Source of the DNA: Chitinophagales bacterium
GTDB lineage: Bacteria; Bacteroidota; Bacteroidia; Chitinophagales; Chitinophagaceae
Length of the DNA stretch: 64,000 nt
Assembly (NCBI GenBank): GCA_020636505.1
Contig: JACJXR010000009.1
Location: forward strand, 1 to 64,000
Reading direction: 5' to 3'
In this document: positions 39,566-47,350 of the stretch, in pieces
How positions within the stretch are numbered: position 1 is the first letter of the stretch
How the letters are laid out: the number at the start of each line of letters is the position of its first letter
Made by a program: the position numbers and the translations under genes
Notes under the pieces: model-generated
Seen by the model: only the letters and a program-made list of their open reading frames with translations
Told to the model about the DNA's origin: nothing
The model's database searches: none

Positions 39566-40540
39566 ATGAGTAAAGGTCCTATTTCACAGTTCATACAACA
39601 TCATTACCGCCACTTCAACGCGGCTGCCCTTGTGGATGCCGCCAAAGGGTACGAAACACACCTTATGGAAGATGGCAAGATGCTGGTATCCTTGGCAGGT
39701 GCAATGAGTACTGCCGAGCTGGGTATATCCTTGGCTGAGATGATTCGCCAAGACAAAGTGCATATCATCAGTTGTACAGGTGCCAACCTTGAGGAAGACA
39801 TCATGAACCTTGTGGCACATACACACTACAAACGTGTACCCAACTATCGTGATTTGAGCCCTAAAGAAGAGTGGGAACTGTTGGAGAATGGCTTCAACCG
39901 TGTTACAGATACTTGTATTCCTGAAGAAGAAGCTTTCCGTCGTATACAGAAGCACATCTATAAGATATGGAAAGACGCTGAGGAGAACGGTGAACGTTAC
40001 TTCCCTCACGAGTATATGTACAAGCTGCTTTTGAGTGAGGTGATGAAGGAGAACTACGAGATAGATCCCAAACACAGTTGGATGATAGCCGCTGCTGAGA
40101 AGAACCTCCCAATTGTTGTTCCGGGTTGGGAAGACAGCACCATGGGTAACATCTTTGCTTCTTACTGCATCAAAGGTGAGCTAAAGGCTAGCACCATGAA
40201 GAGTGGTATAGAGTATATGGTTTGGTTGTCAGACTGGTATAGGAACAACTCGGCAGGCAAGGGTGTAGGCTTCTTCCAAATAGGTGGAGGTATAGCCGGT
40301 GACTTCCCGATATGTGTTGTCCCGATGATGTATCAAGACCTTGAATGGCATGATGTGCCGTTCTGGAGCTACTTCTGTCAAATAAGCGACAGCACAACTT
40401 CTTACGGTTCTTACAGTGGTGCAGTACCTAACGAGAAGATAACTTGGGGTAAGCTGGACATCAATACACCTAAGTACATAGTGGAAAGTGATGCCACAAT
40501 TGTGGCTCCATTGATATTCGGATACCTCTTGGGTTGGTAA
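39566..40540 (+). CDS. Deoxyhypusine synthase-like NAD-dependent enzyme
   Basis: 324 residues. It belongs to the deoxyhypusine synthase fold: LVSLAGAMSTAELGISLAEM and CTGANLEEDIMN form the NAD-binding start, and SYGSYSGAVPNEKITWGKLD holds the lysine (in WGK) that forms the enzyme-imine intermediate in human DHS (Lys329). Bacteria lack eIF5A, the substrate of true DHS. Bacterial homologues are therefore thought to act on polyamines, for example making homospermidine or related amines, or to have an unknown protein substrate. The 23-bp distance from the gltA terminator shows independent transcription. Product cannot be settled from sequence. Confidence 0.85.
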   Translation: MSKGPISQFIQHHYRHFNAAALVDAAKGYETHLMEDGKMLVSLAGAMSTAELGISLAEMIRQDKVHIISCTGANLEEDIMNLVAHTHYKRVPNYRDLSPKEEWELLENGFNRVTDTCIPEEEAFRRIQKHIYKIWKDAEENGERYFPHEYMYKLLLSEVMKENYEIDPKHSWMIAAAEKNLPIVVPGWEDSTMGNIFASYCIKGELKASTMKSGIEYMVWLSDWYRNNSAGKGVGFFQIGGGIAGDFPICVVPMMYQDLEWHDVPFWSYFCQISDSTTSYGSYSGAVPNEKITWGKLDINTPKYIVESDATIVAPLIFGYLLGW

Positions 40541-40560
40541 TAGACTCAAAAGGTTGACAT

Positions 40561-40595
40561 AACAATAATGGCTGCCAGTGGCAGCCTTTATTGTT
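40561..40595. terminator. Bidirectional terminator between convergent genes
   Basis: aacaataa-t-ggctgcc (40561-40576) pairs with ggcagcc-tttattgtt (40580-40595) around the loop agt. The A/T-rich base gives a T-run on both strands. It serves the deoxyhypusine-synthase-like gene and the EGF-motif gene that ends at 40617. Confidence 0.8.
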
Positions 40596-40616
40596 TATAA
40601 ATAAGATGTGATTGTA

Positions 40617-41123
40617 TTATTTGGTGCGCTTGGTACCTTGGAATTGAGTGTAGCTCAATTTGCCATCGGCAGTGGTTTCTTCTATCAATATTTCGATTCT
40701 ATCATTACCGATGTAGTCCATGGTAACTGTTTTGCCGCTTGGTACATCCGTAACTTCAACTTCTGTACTGTTGTATACACGACCGATGTACTTCTCCAAA
40801 GTACCACGGCTGTATAAGAAGAACTGTATGTATATCTCTGGTTCTGCACCGTATGCATCTACAATTGCTGAGTCAATAATAACTGGTTCTGTATTGATTT
40901 TTGTAATACCGTCATAAGTTCCTAGGAACTTAGTCCTCATGTATGTCTCACATTGAGACCCTTCGAAACCTTCTTCACAACGGCAAAAACCATCTACGCA
41001 AACGCCGTCGTGACGGCACATAAATGTTTTACAACTGTCATGTGTACAGGAACTGTATAGTACTGTAAATGAGATGCTAATGAAGGCTATAGCAGTTATC
41101 AACGAGTATTTCCAAAGCTTCAT
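40617..41123 (-). CDS. Lipoprotein or secreted protein with one EGF-like motif
   Basis: 168 residues. The start has a hydrophobic signal (LITAIAFISISFTVLYSSC), which could end at a lipobox-like Cys26. Next comes a six-Cys EGF pattern: CKTFMCRHDGVCVDGFCRCE, EGFEGSQC. The remaining ~110 residues are beta-rich and unnamed. The EGF fold is unusual in bacteria but occurs in secreted Bacteroidota proteins. No neighbour suggests a function: the gene stands alone between a terminator and thiL. Confidence 0.75.
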   Translation of the reverse strand: MKLWKYSLITAIAFISISFTVLYSSCTHDSCKTFMCRHDGVCVDGFCRCEEGFEGSQCETYMRTKFLGTYDGITKINTEPVIIDSAIVDAYGAEPEIYIQFFLYSRGTLEKYIGRVYNSTEVEVTDVPSGKTVTMDYIGNDRIEILIEETTADGKLSYTQFQGTKRTK

Positions 41124-41184
41124 ATTCTACTGAAGTTATTATTTATGCCAAAATACAAAAAATCCCGACTAAATAAAGTATCTG

Positions 41185-42228
41185 TTACTTTTTTTCGTTT
41201 GATAGTGAATTCCATCCTTGTGCCTTGAGGTTGTGTGTGTTACCTCCTTTGGTTTCCAGCTTTATTCCCTCTTCTGCTTCGGTGATATAACCTATCGGAG
41301 AGATGGACTCATTCAGTACCAATTTCTCATAGTCTTCTTGAGATACGGTGAACAGCAGCTCGTAGTCTTCGCCGCCGTTAAGGGCACACATTGTTGGGTC
41401 TATTTTGAACTCATAGGCCAACTCCCTTGCTTCATCGTGTATCGGTAGCTTCTTTTCATATAATATACATCCCTTGTTGCTACTGTCGCAAAGATGCATG
41501 ACATCTGAGCTTACACCATCGCTTACATCCATCATCGATGTAGGTGTGATACCTTGTTCCGCCAACCAAGTAACAATGTCTGTTCTGGCTTCGGGTTTCA
41601 ATATACGACCGACACAATATGGGTACTTCTGCAAGTCGGGCTGTACGTCAGGGTGTTCCAGATAAATTTGCTTCTCCCTTTCTAATAGCTGCAAACCGAG
41701 GTATGCTGCACCAAGGTCTCCTGTAACACATATGATATCGCCCTTTTGAGCTCCTGAACGTAGTACATATTTATCAGGTGTTACTTCGCCAATGGCTGTA
41801 ACGCTTATGATGAATCCCTTTCCTGAACTGGTGGTATCTCCACCTATCAAGTCAACATTATACTTTTGACATGCGGCATATACACCTTCGTAAAACTCAT
41901 CAAGTGCTTCAACGGAAAATCTGTTGGATACACCTATGCTCATAGTAATATGAGTAGGGGTGGAGTTCATGGCACATATGTCAGATAAATTTACCACAAC
42001 GGATTTGTAGCCAAGATGTTTCAAAGGAGTGTACATCAAGTCAAAGTGTACATCCTCTATCAAAAGGTCTGTGGAAATTACAGACTGTCTACCGAATTGG
42101 TCTATTACGGCACCGTCGTCACCAACACTTTGTATGGTGCCTGCAATGCGTGTTTCGTTGTTTTGTGTCAAACGGTTTATCAAACCAAACTCACCCAGTT
42201 CTCCTATTTCAGTACGTTCTTCACTCAT
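41185..42228 (-). CDS. thiL: Thiamine-monophosphate kinase ThiL
   Basis: 347 residues. It phosphorylates thiamine monophosphate to thiamine pyrophosphate, the last step of cofactor synthesis, in the cytoplasm. Visible landmarks of the PurM-like ATP-grasp-unrelated fold: DDGAVID and TDLLIEDVHFDL near the N-terminus (Mg-ATP ligands), DLIGGDTTSSGKGF, VTGDLGAAYLGL, MMDVSDGVSSDVMHLC, and NGGEDYELLFTV in the C-terminal half. Its start codon overlaps the suhB stop by one base (TAATG), so translation is coupled. Third gene of tolC-suhB-thiL; no other thiamine gene is close. Confidence 0.95.
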   Translation of the reverse strand: MSEERTEIGELGEFGLINRLTQNNETRIAGTIQSVGDDGAVIDQFGRQSVISTDLLIEDVHFDLMYTPLKHLGYKSVVVNLSDICAMNSTPTHITMSIGVSNRFSVEALDEFYEGVYAACQKYNVDLIGGDTTSSGKGFIISVTAIGEVTPDKYVLRSGAQKGDIICVTGDLGAAYLGLQLLEREKQIYLEHPDVQPDLQKYPYCVGRILKPEARTDIVTWLAEQGITPTSMMDVSDGVSSDVMHLCDSSNKGCILYEKKLPIHDEARELAYEFKIDPTMCALNGGEDYELLFTVSQEDYEKLVLNESISPIGYITEAEEGIKLETKGGNTHNLKAQGWNSLSNEKK

Positions 42229-43013
42229 TATATCTTACTTCTGATGATTTTAAGCATGTCGCTATGTATTAAGCCGTTTGTGGCCAGTGTTTCTTTGTCG
42301 TTCACGTTGTATGGATCTCCGTCGAAGTTGGTGATGATACCACCGGCTTCTTCCACTATGAGATAGCCTGCGGCTATGTCCCAAGGGTTGAGGTTGTACT
42401 CCCAAAAACCATCAAAGCGTCCACATGCCACCCAGCAAAGGTCAATGGCTGCAGAGCCTAAGCGTCTTACAGGCAGGCCTTCCATAATAAAGCGTTCAAA
42501 CACTTTTATCGGATGCTCATAGGTCTTGGGCCATTTGTATGGGAAGCCGGTTACCAAACAAGCCTTTTTGAAATCGTCTTTTTCTGATACAGATATCACT
42601 TGTCCGTTGAGGGTGGCGCCTTTGTCTTTTTCTGCAAAGAACAATTCGTTCATCAAGGGGTTGTACACAACACCCATCATCATTTGGTCTTTGTACTTAA
42701 GACCGATGCTGACACAACATATGGGTATACCATGTGCGAAGTTCACCGTTCCGTCAATAGGGTCGATGATCCACTGATAGTCGGAGTCTGTTATCATTTC
42801 TCCGGCTTCTTCACTGATGATGGTATGGTCTGGGTAGGTTTCTCTGATGATGTCAATAATCCTTTTTTCGGAGTGGTTGTCCACTTCTGTCACAAGGTTG
42901 TTGACACTACCCTTATTGTTGATCTTGAAAGTTCCTTGAAAATAATATTGAATGATTCGGCCGGCTTCTTTGGCGGCCTTCAGCATTACTTCCTTTTCTT
43001 CGCTCATTTCCAT
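42228..43013 (-). CDS. suhB: Inositol monophosphatase family protein (SuhB-like)
   Basis: 261 residues. A Li-sensitive, Mg-dependent phosphatase of the IMPase family. The metal site is visible: EEAGEMI (Glu of motif GEE), DPIDGTVNFAHGIP (motif A) and NPWDIAAGYLIVEEAGG (motif B). Typical length. The substrate may be inositol phosphate, another sugar phosphate, or PAP-like nucleotides; SuhB of E. coli also has a role in rRNA transcription, which cannot be judged here. Between tolC (8 bp) and thiL (1-bp overlap). Confidence 0.92.
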   Translation of the reverse strand: MEMSEEKEVMLKAAKEAGRIIQYYFQGTFKINNKGSVNNLVTEVDNHSEKRIIDIIRETYPDHTIISEEAGEMITDSDYQWIIDPIDGTVNFAHGIPICCVSIGLKYKDQMMMGVVYNPLMNELFFAEKDKGATLNGQVISVSEKDDFKKACLVTGFPYKWPKTYEHPIKVFERFIMEGLPVRRLGSAAIDLCWVACGRFDGFWEYNLNPWDIAAGYLIVEEAGGIITNFDGDPYNVNDKETLATNGLIHSDMLKIIRSKI

Positions 43014-43021
43014 ATAGAGAG

Positions 43022-44479
43022 CTATAATTTTATTTCGTTACCAAGGTAATAATCTATCACCTTAAGTTTAAATACAAGGTCGTATTTGGCACTTGCCAGA
43101 TTGCCCGATGCTTTGGCGTAGTTGTTCTGTGTCACCAAATATTCGATGGTATTGGTCAGCCCTAACTCGTTGCGCTTCTGTGCAAAGTCGTATGCTCGTT
43201 TGGCTGCATCTGCCGAACGTTTGGCCGCATAGTATTTCTGTACGGCGTTCTTAGCATCGTTGTGCGCTTTGTACACATCTTGTCTCAACTTCAACTCGGA
43301 TTGTCTGAGATTCAGTTGCTGACTCATCATGTTTATCTTGGCTTGCTTCAAAGCCGTTTGGCTCTGCCAACCATTGAACAGAGGTATGTTCACTCCGATG
43401 GATACGGTTTGCCTGAAGTTGTTGTCAAGTTGCTTTCCCAATGGGATGGTTGATGTGGTGTATTGAGGTTGCAATTGATAAATGTCGTATCGGTTCTTTG
43501 ATGTGGAATCGTAAGCATAAGAACCGAATATCCGACTTTCGGTATAGCCACCTGTAAGGTTATAATCTTTGAATGTGGTGGAGTAGTTGGTACCTGCTTG
43601 TGCATTGAGTGCCACAACCGGAAGTAATGCTCCTTTTGCGGCCCAATAGCCTTTCTTGGCGGCTATCAACCTCAACTCGTTACTGCGAACAGTACCTAAG
43701 TTCTTTTCGGCTGCCAAGTAAACTGTTTCAGGATCTACCAATATGGTTTCTATCTCTTTCTCAATATCGAATGTTGGAACCTCGGGTTCAAACGGCGTTT
43801 CGAAATCCAGATTAAGTATCGCTTTGATGTCAAGTACTGCTGCATTGTATTCCGTCAATGCACTTATTAAGTTGGCACTGTCTGATGCCAACTGCGCTTC
43901 CAATTGTGCAACATTCAGTTCAGGTAGTCTGCCTGCTTCCACAAACTGTGTTGTTTGTTCCAATTGTGCTTTGGATAAGGCAGCTTGTTGCTCATTTATC
44001 TTTATCTGTTCTTTTGCCAACAATAAACGTAGGTACCCCGTGGCGACATTCAACGATACATCGTTCATTATCTGCTCAAGGTCCACCTCTGCGGCTCTCA
44101 GGTTGTATTTGTTTTGTGATATCCTGTTCCTGCGTTGGAACCATCCGAACACCAATACATCGGCGCTACCACCGATACTCATGAAATCGTAACTTGTATT
44201 GTCTACGAATTGGTTGGTGGTGGGGTCTACCGAACGTCCGAAACTTCTACCGTAGTTGGTGTTGGCATTCACATTTGGGAGTTGGGACAGGCGGCTTTGT
44301 GTCAGTGTGAGTTTTGCCAACCTTTTGTTCAGTTCATTTTGTTGGATGGTGATGTTATGCTCAAGGGCATACCTTACCGAACGCTTAAGACTCCAACTGT
44401 CGTCTTGCGCATATGAGTGATAGTTAAAGCTTGTGGCCAAAAGCAGTATAAGTATCAGAGCTTTAGAGACATGCTTCAT
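43022..44479 (-). CDS. TolC family outer-membrane efflux protein (chromosomal)
   Basis: 485 residues with a signal peptide (LILILLLATSFNYHSYAQD). Two repeats of long amphipathic helices (such as NAVQKYYAAKRSADAAKRAYDF cut at DF) and beta strands of the TolC channel are seen, with ANTNYGRSFGRSVDPTTNQF and NIPLFNGWQSQTALKQAK as typical pieces. It forms a trimeric export channel. No adaptor or inner-membrane pump is encoded beside it; partners must be elsewhere. It is not close to the CusC-like protein of the element in sequence. First gene of the tolC-suhB-thiL unit. Confidence 0.9.
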   Translation of the reverse strand: MKHVSKALILILLLATSFNYHSYAQDDSWSLKRSVRYALEHNITIQQNELNKRLAKLTLTQSRLSQLPNVNANTNYGRSFGRSVDPTTNQFVDNTSYDFMSIGGSADVLVFGWFQRRNRISQNKYNLRAAEVDLEQIMNDVSLNVATGYLRLLLAKEQIKINEQQAALSKAQLEQTTQFVEAGRLPELNVAQLEAQLASDSANLISALTEYNAAVLDIKAILNLDFETPFEPEVPTFDIEKEIETILVDPETVYLAAEKNLGTVRSNELRLIAAKKGYWAAKGALLPVVALNAQAGTNYSTTFKDYNLTGGYTESRIFGSYAYDSTSKNRYDIYQLQPQYTTSTIPLGKQLDNNFRQTVSIGVNIPLFNGWQSQTALKQAKINMMSQQLNLRQSELKLRQDVYKAHNDAKNAVQKYYAAKRSADAAKRAYDFAQKRNELGLTNTIEYLVTQNNYAKASGNLASAKYDLVFKLKVIDYYLGNEIKL

Positions 44480-44540
44480 TCTGTAAAAATAGCTTAAAAA
44501 TACTTGGTGGTGGATGGATGGTAAGTTAATAAATATGTGG

Positions 44541-45032
44541 CTAATCGCCTTTGGGTGTTTTTATAGGAGGTTCTTCTTCTTCGTGTCCTGATTTCTCTTC
44601 ATCGCCAAGTTCGGCACAGTCGCTTTCTTGTTCTATCACTATTTGTGTGGGATTGTTGCTTTTGGTCAGGGCGTCCATGTATTCCATATAGCCGCCGTAT
44701 TGTGCCATCAATTGGTATCCTGTACGTGACAACTCCAACTTACCGGCCATCCCAAATCCTGCAACTGGGTTTACAAGTCCTGAGTTCAACAATACTTCCC
44801 AAATACGTTCTGATTCGACATAGGGTAGTTTCAGGTTGGCTGCTTTGAAAATGTCGTCCTCCATATGCAGCACGTCTATGTGAGAATTATAATAGAGGGT
44901 TTTAAGAACAAGGTCTATTATCTGCTTGTCTATCTCGTTGCGGTCTATGGCTACGGATTTGATCTTTGCTTTCTTGAGCTTGTTGGCTCTGTTGTGATGT
45001 CTGGACAAGCGTGTGATCCTAGCTTCTTTCAT
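44541..45032 (-). CDS. Hypothetical protein (163 aa), possible winged-helix fold
   Basis: A basic N-terminal stretch (RLSRHHNRANKLKKAKIK) leads into a mostly helical middle (DKQIIDLVLKTLYYNSHIDV, SERIWEVLLNSGLV) and a beta-turn (KLELSRTGYQLMAQYGGY) that together look like a winged helix of the kind that ends with L-x-L-T-x-x-G. The C-terminal 35 residues are acidic and Pro/Glu-rich. No family is recognised with certainty. It follows phoH on the same strand with a hairpin between them. Confidence 0.65.
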   Translation of the reverse strand: MKEARITRLSRHHNRANKLKKAKIKSVAIDRNEIDKQIIDLVLKTLYYNSHIDVLHMEDDIFKAANLKLPYVESERIWEVLLNSGLVNPVAGFGMAGKLELSRTGYQLMAQYGGYMEYMDALTKSNNPTQIVIEQESDCAELGDEEKSGHEEEEPPIKTPKGD

Positions 45033-45063
45033 ATATGTACAAAGATAAGCCTATATAAATGAG

Positions 45064-45105
45064 AAGCATTATTGCATACATACTTTAACGTATACAATAA
45101 TGCTT
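45064..45105 (-). terminator. Hairpin after phoH
   Basis: aagcattattg (45064-45074) pairs with caataatgctt (45095-45105); the 20-nt centre can pair again (atac/gtat). It lies 28 bp beyond the phoH stop on the minus strand, before the hypothetical gene at 45032. The T-run is poor, so it may be a partial terminator. Confidence 0.5.
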
Positions 45106-45132
45106 ATGTGAAAAGACCTTATGGCAGTCTTC

Positions 45133-46146
45133 TTAATCTTTCTTTTCTTTCAGCCTGCGGTATGCTTCGCGGTTTTCGTTTTCGAGTTGCTCTTCTTGCT
45201 CCTGGTCTTTGTCGTACGCACGAATGATCTGCTTCACAAGCCTGTGCCTTACAACGTCCGCTTCGTCAAGCTGAATGTAAGCGATACCCTGTATATTCCT
45301 TAATATCTTGGTGGCCTTTATAAGACCCGATTTCTGATTTTTAGGAAGGTCTATCTGGGTAAGGTCACCTGTGATAATAGCTTTTGCCGATGCACCGATA
45401 CGTGTCAAAAACATCTTAAGCTGAAGGTCTGTTGCGTTTTGTGCCTCATCGAGTATGATGAAAGCGTTGTCCAACGTCCTACCACGCATATAGGCAAGTG
45501 GCGCTATCTCGATGATTCGGTTGGCCATATAATAGTTCAGCTTGTCTGACGGTATCATATCGTCCAACGCATCGTACAGCGGCCTCAAGTATGGGTCGAT
45601 CTTCTCCTTCAAGTCACCTGGTAAGAAGCCAAGGCTTTCACCTGCTTCCACAGCGGGCCTTGTAAGGATTATCTTTCGTACTGCTTTGTTCTTCAAAGCA
45701 CGTACTGCAAGTGCCACAGCAGTATATGTTTTACCTGTACCGGCAGGGCCTACTGCAAAGATGACGTCGTTCTTTTCAGAAGCATTGGCCATCATCTTTT
45801 GGTTTTGTGTTTTGGCGCGTATCACCTTACCGTTCGGGCCGAACACGATGATATCGTTGCTTCCTTCGTCTTTGAGGAAGTCGCTGTTTTCATCTTCGTC
45901 GCCCAATATTTCGGCAAAGTAATTTTCAGACAGGTGACCGTTGCGCTCCAAGTACTTTATCACCTGACTTATTCTCAGTTGTGCGTTGGCCACCTCTTCG
46001 GGTTGGCCCGCCAACTTGATCTGTGTTCCTCTCGAGAGTATTTTGAGTAGTGGGAATTTCCTTTTTAAAATGTCAAACTTGCTGTTGTTTACTCCGAAGA
46101 ACTCAATGGGATTAACCGTTTCAAGACTTATTATTGCTTCTGTCAA
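45133..46146 (-). CDS. phoH: PhoH-like ATPase
   Basis: 337 residues. A P-loop ATPase of the PhoH/YbeZ family: Walker A GPAGTGKT, Walker B-like FIILDEAQN, GDLTQIDLPKNQ, and RHRLVKQII near the end. The first ~110 residues are the N-terminal KH-like region found in YbeZ-type members. YbeZ acts with the endonuclease YbeY in rRNA maturation and RNA metabolism; the exact activity here is inferred from family. A Lys/Glu-rich tail ends the chain. Divergent from the SDR gene; the 266-bp gap between them holds a weak inverted repeat (aaaccc/gggttt at 46223-46242) and nothing else I can identify. Confidence 0.94.
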   Translation of the reverse strand: MTEAIISLETVNPIEFFGVNNSKFDILKRKFPLLKILSRGTQIKLAGQPEEVANAQLRISQVIKYLERNGHLSENYFAEILGDEDENSDFLKDEGSNDIIVFGPNGKVIRAKTQNQKMMANASEKNDVIFAVGPAGTGKTYTAVALAVRALKNKAVRKIILTRPAVEAGESLGFLPGDLKEKIDPYLRPLYDALDDMIPSDKLNYYMANRIIEIAPLAYMRGRTLDNAFIILDEAQNATDLQLKMFLTRIGASAKAIITGDLTQIDLPKNQKSGLIKATKILRNIQGIAYIQLDEADVVRHRLVKQIIRAYDKDQEQEEQLENENREAYRRLKEKKD

Positions 46147-46412
46147 TGTGCCTCTATTTTTGATGTAGTGAATTAATAACCAATATACTGAACAGTGTGC
46201 GCAAGTAATGTTAACAAATAATAAACCCTCATATCGGGGTTTGGGTCAAGTGTTTCCGTTTGTTATGAAGTTAATGATATATAACGGCGATGTCCAGTAT
46301 TATAGTTTTCATTTTACTAACTATTGTGCATATCTTTTTTATTCATGAAAATGCACCTTGATAATCAACATTGCATATATGAAATATTATTTTTGCCCGT
46401 AGAAAAGAAAGC

Positions 46413-47240
46413 ATGTACATATTAAAAGATAAAGTAGTTGCCATTACAGGAGCCTCATCGGGTATCGGAAAAGCATTGGCGTATGCAGCATTGTCTCGCG
46501 GAGCAAAGGTTGCTGTATGTGCCAGAAATATTGCGAAACTCGAGGAGACATTCGCCTCGGTTGATAAAGACCGTATACTGATGGTACAAGTGGATGTGAG
46601 CAAAGAGGAAGACTGTAAAAGGTTTGTGGATGATACGGTGCAGAAATGGGGTGGTGTAGATGTGTTGTTGAACAATGCAGGAATAAGTATGCGTGCATTG
46701 TTTGAAGAGGTGGAACTGTCTGTGATAAAAGAGCTAATGGACATCAACTTCTGGGGGTCTGTATACTGCACCAAATACGCATTGAAGCATATATTGAAAG
46801 CAAAAGGTGTGATATTGGGTGTATCCTCGATAGCCGGGTACAGAGGGTTACCCGGTAGAATGGCATATTCCTCTTCCAAGTTTGCGCTACAAGGCTTTTT
46901 GGAGTCGTTGCGTACAGAGTTGTTGAATACAGGTGTACATGTGATGTGGGTATGCCCGGGCTTTACAGAATCGAACATACGAAAAGTGGCACGCTCTTCG
47001 GATGGCAGCCCGCAGCAAGAGTCGCCTTTGAAGGAGCAGAAACTTATGTCTGCCGACGAAGTTGCCGAAAGAACGATAGTTGGTATAGAAAAGCGTAAGC
47101 GCACTTTGGTGATGACCTTTCAGGGTAAACTGACTGTATTTGTAAACAAGCTCTTTCCGGGCTTTGCTGATAAGCAGGTTTACAAGCATTTTTTACATGA
47201 ACCTGACTCTCCTTTGCGCAAATATGAAACCAACGATTAA
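46413..47240 (+). CDS. Short-chain dehydrogenase/reductase (SDR)
   Basis: 275 residues. The Rossmann motif TGASSGIGKA (residues 11-20), NNAG, the catalytic Ser in GVSSIAGYRGL and YSSSK (Tyr-x-x-x-Lys) are all present, so it should be an active NAD(P)-dependent oxidoreductase. The extra C-terminal ~40 residues (VNKLFPGFADKQVYKHFLHE) resemble DHRS7/YqjQ-like SDRs. Substrate unknown. Stands alone; a long reading frame on the opposite strand (46343-47104) is only its shadow. Confidence 0.92.
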   Translation: MYILKDKVVAITGASSGIGKALAYAALSRGAKVAVCARNIAKLEETFASVDKDRILMVQVDVSKEEDCKRFVDDTVQKWGGVDVLLNNAGISMRALFEEVELSVIKELMDINFWGSVYCTKYALKHILKAKGVILGVSSIAGYRGLPGRMAYSSSKFALQGFLESLRTELLNTGVHVMWVCPGFTESNIRKVARSSDGSPQQESPLKEQKLMSADEVAERTIVGIEKRKRTLVMTFQGKLTVFVNKLFPGFADKQVYKHFLHEPDSPLRKYETND

Positions 47241-47350
47241 TAATATTTGCACGTCTTATTATCATGTAGGGTAACCTATGTTACAATGTGTATTATTAAG
47301 ATTCGTTTAATTTGTATTTGCGTACTTTTATTAAGCAAAACATGTTCAGT

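Noticed and set aside
42029..42366. Two overlapping plus-strand frames (116 and 71 codons)
   Set aside because: They are antisense to thiL and suhB, both complete with catalytic motifs.
46223..46242. aaaccc/gggttt inverted repeat between phoH and the SDR gene
   Set aside because: Six pairs with an 8-nt loop, no T-run, and in a divergent intergenic region where a terminator is not expected. Not enough for a call.
46343..47104. 253-residue reading frame on the minus strand
   Set aside because: It is fully antisense to the SDR gene, which has all catalytic motifs. The antisense product is Ser/Thr/Asn-rich without any domain, as expected of a shadow frame.
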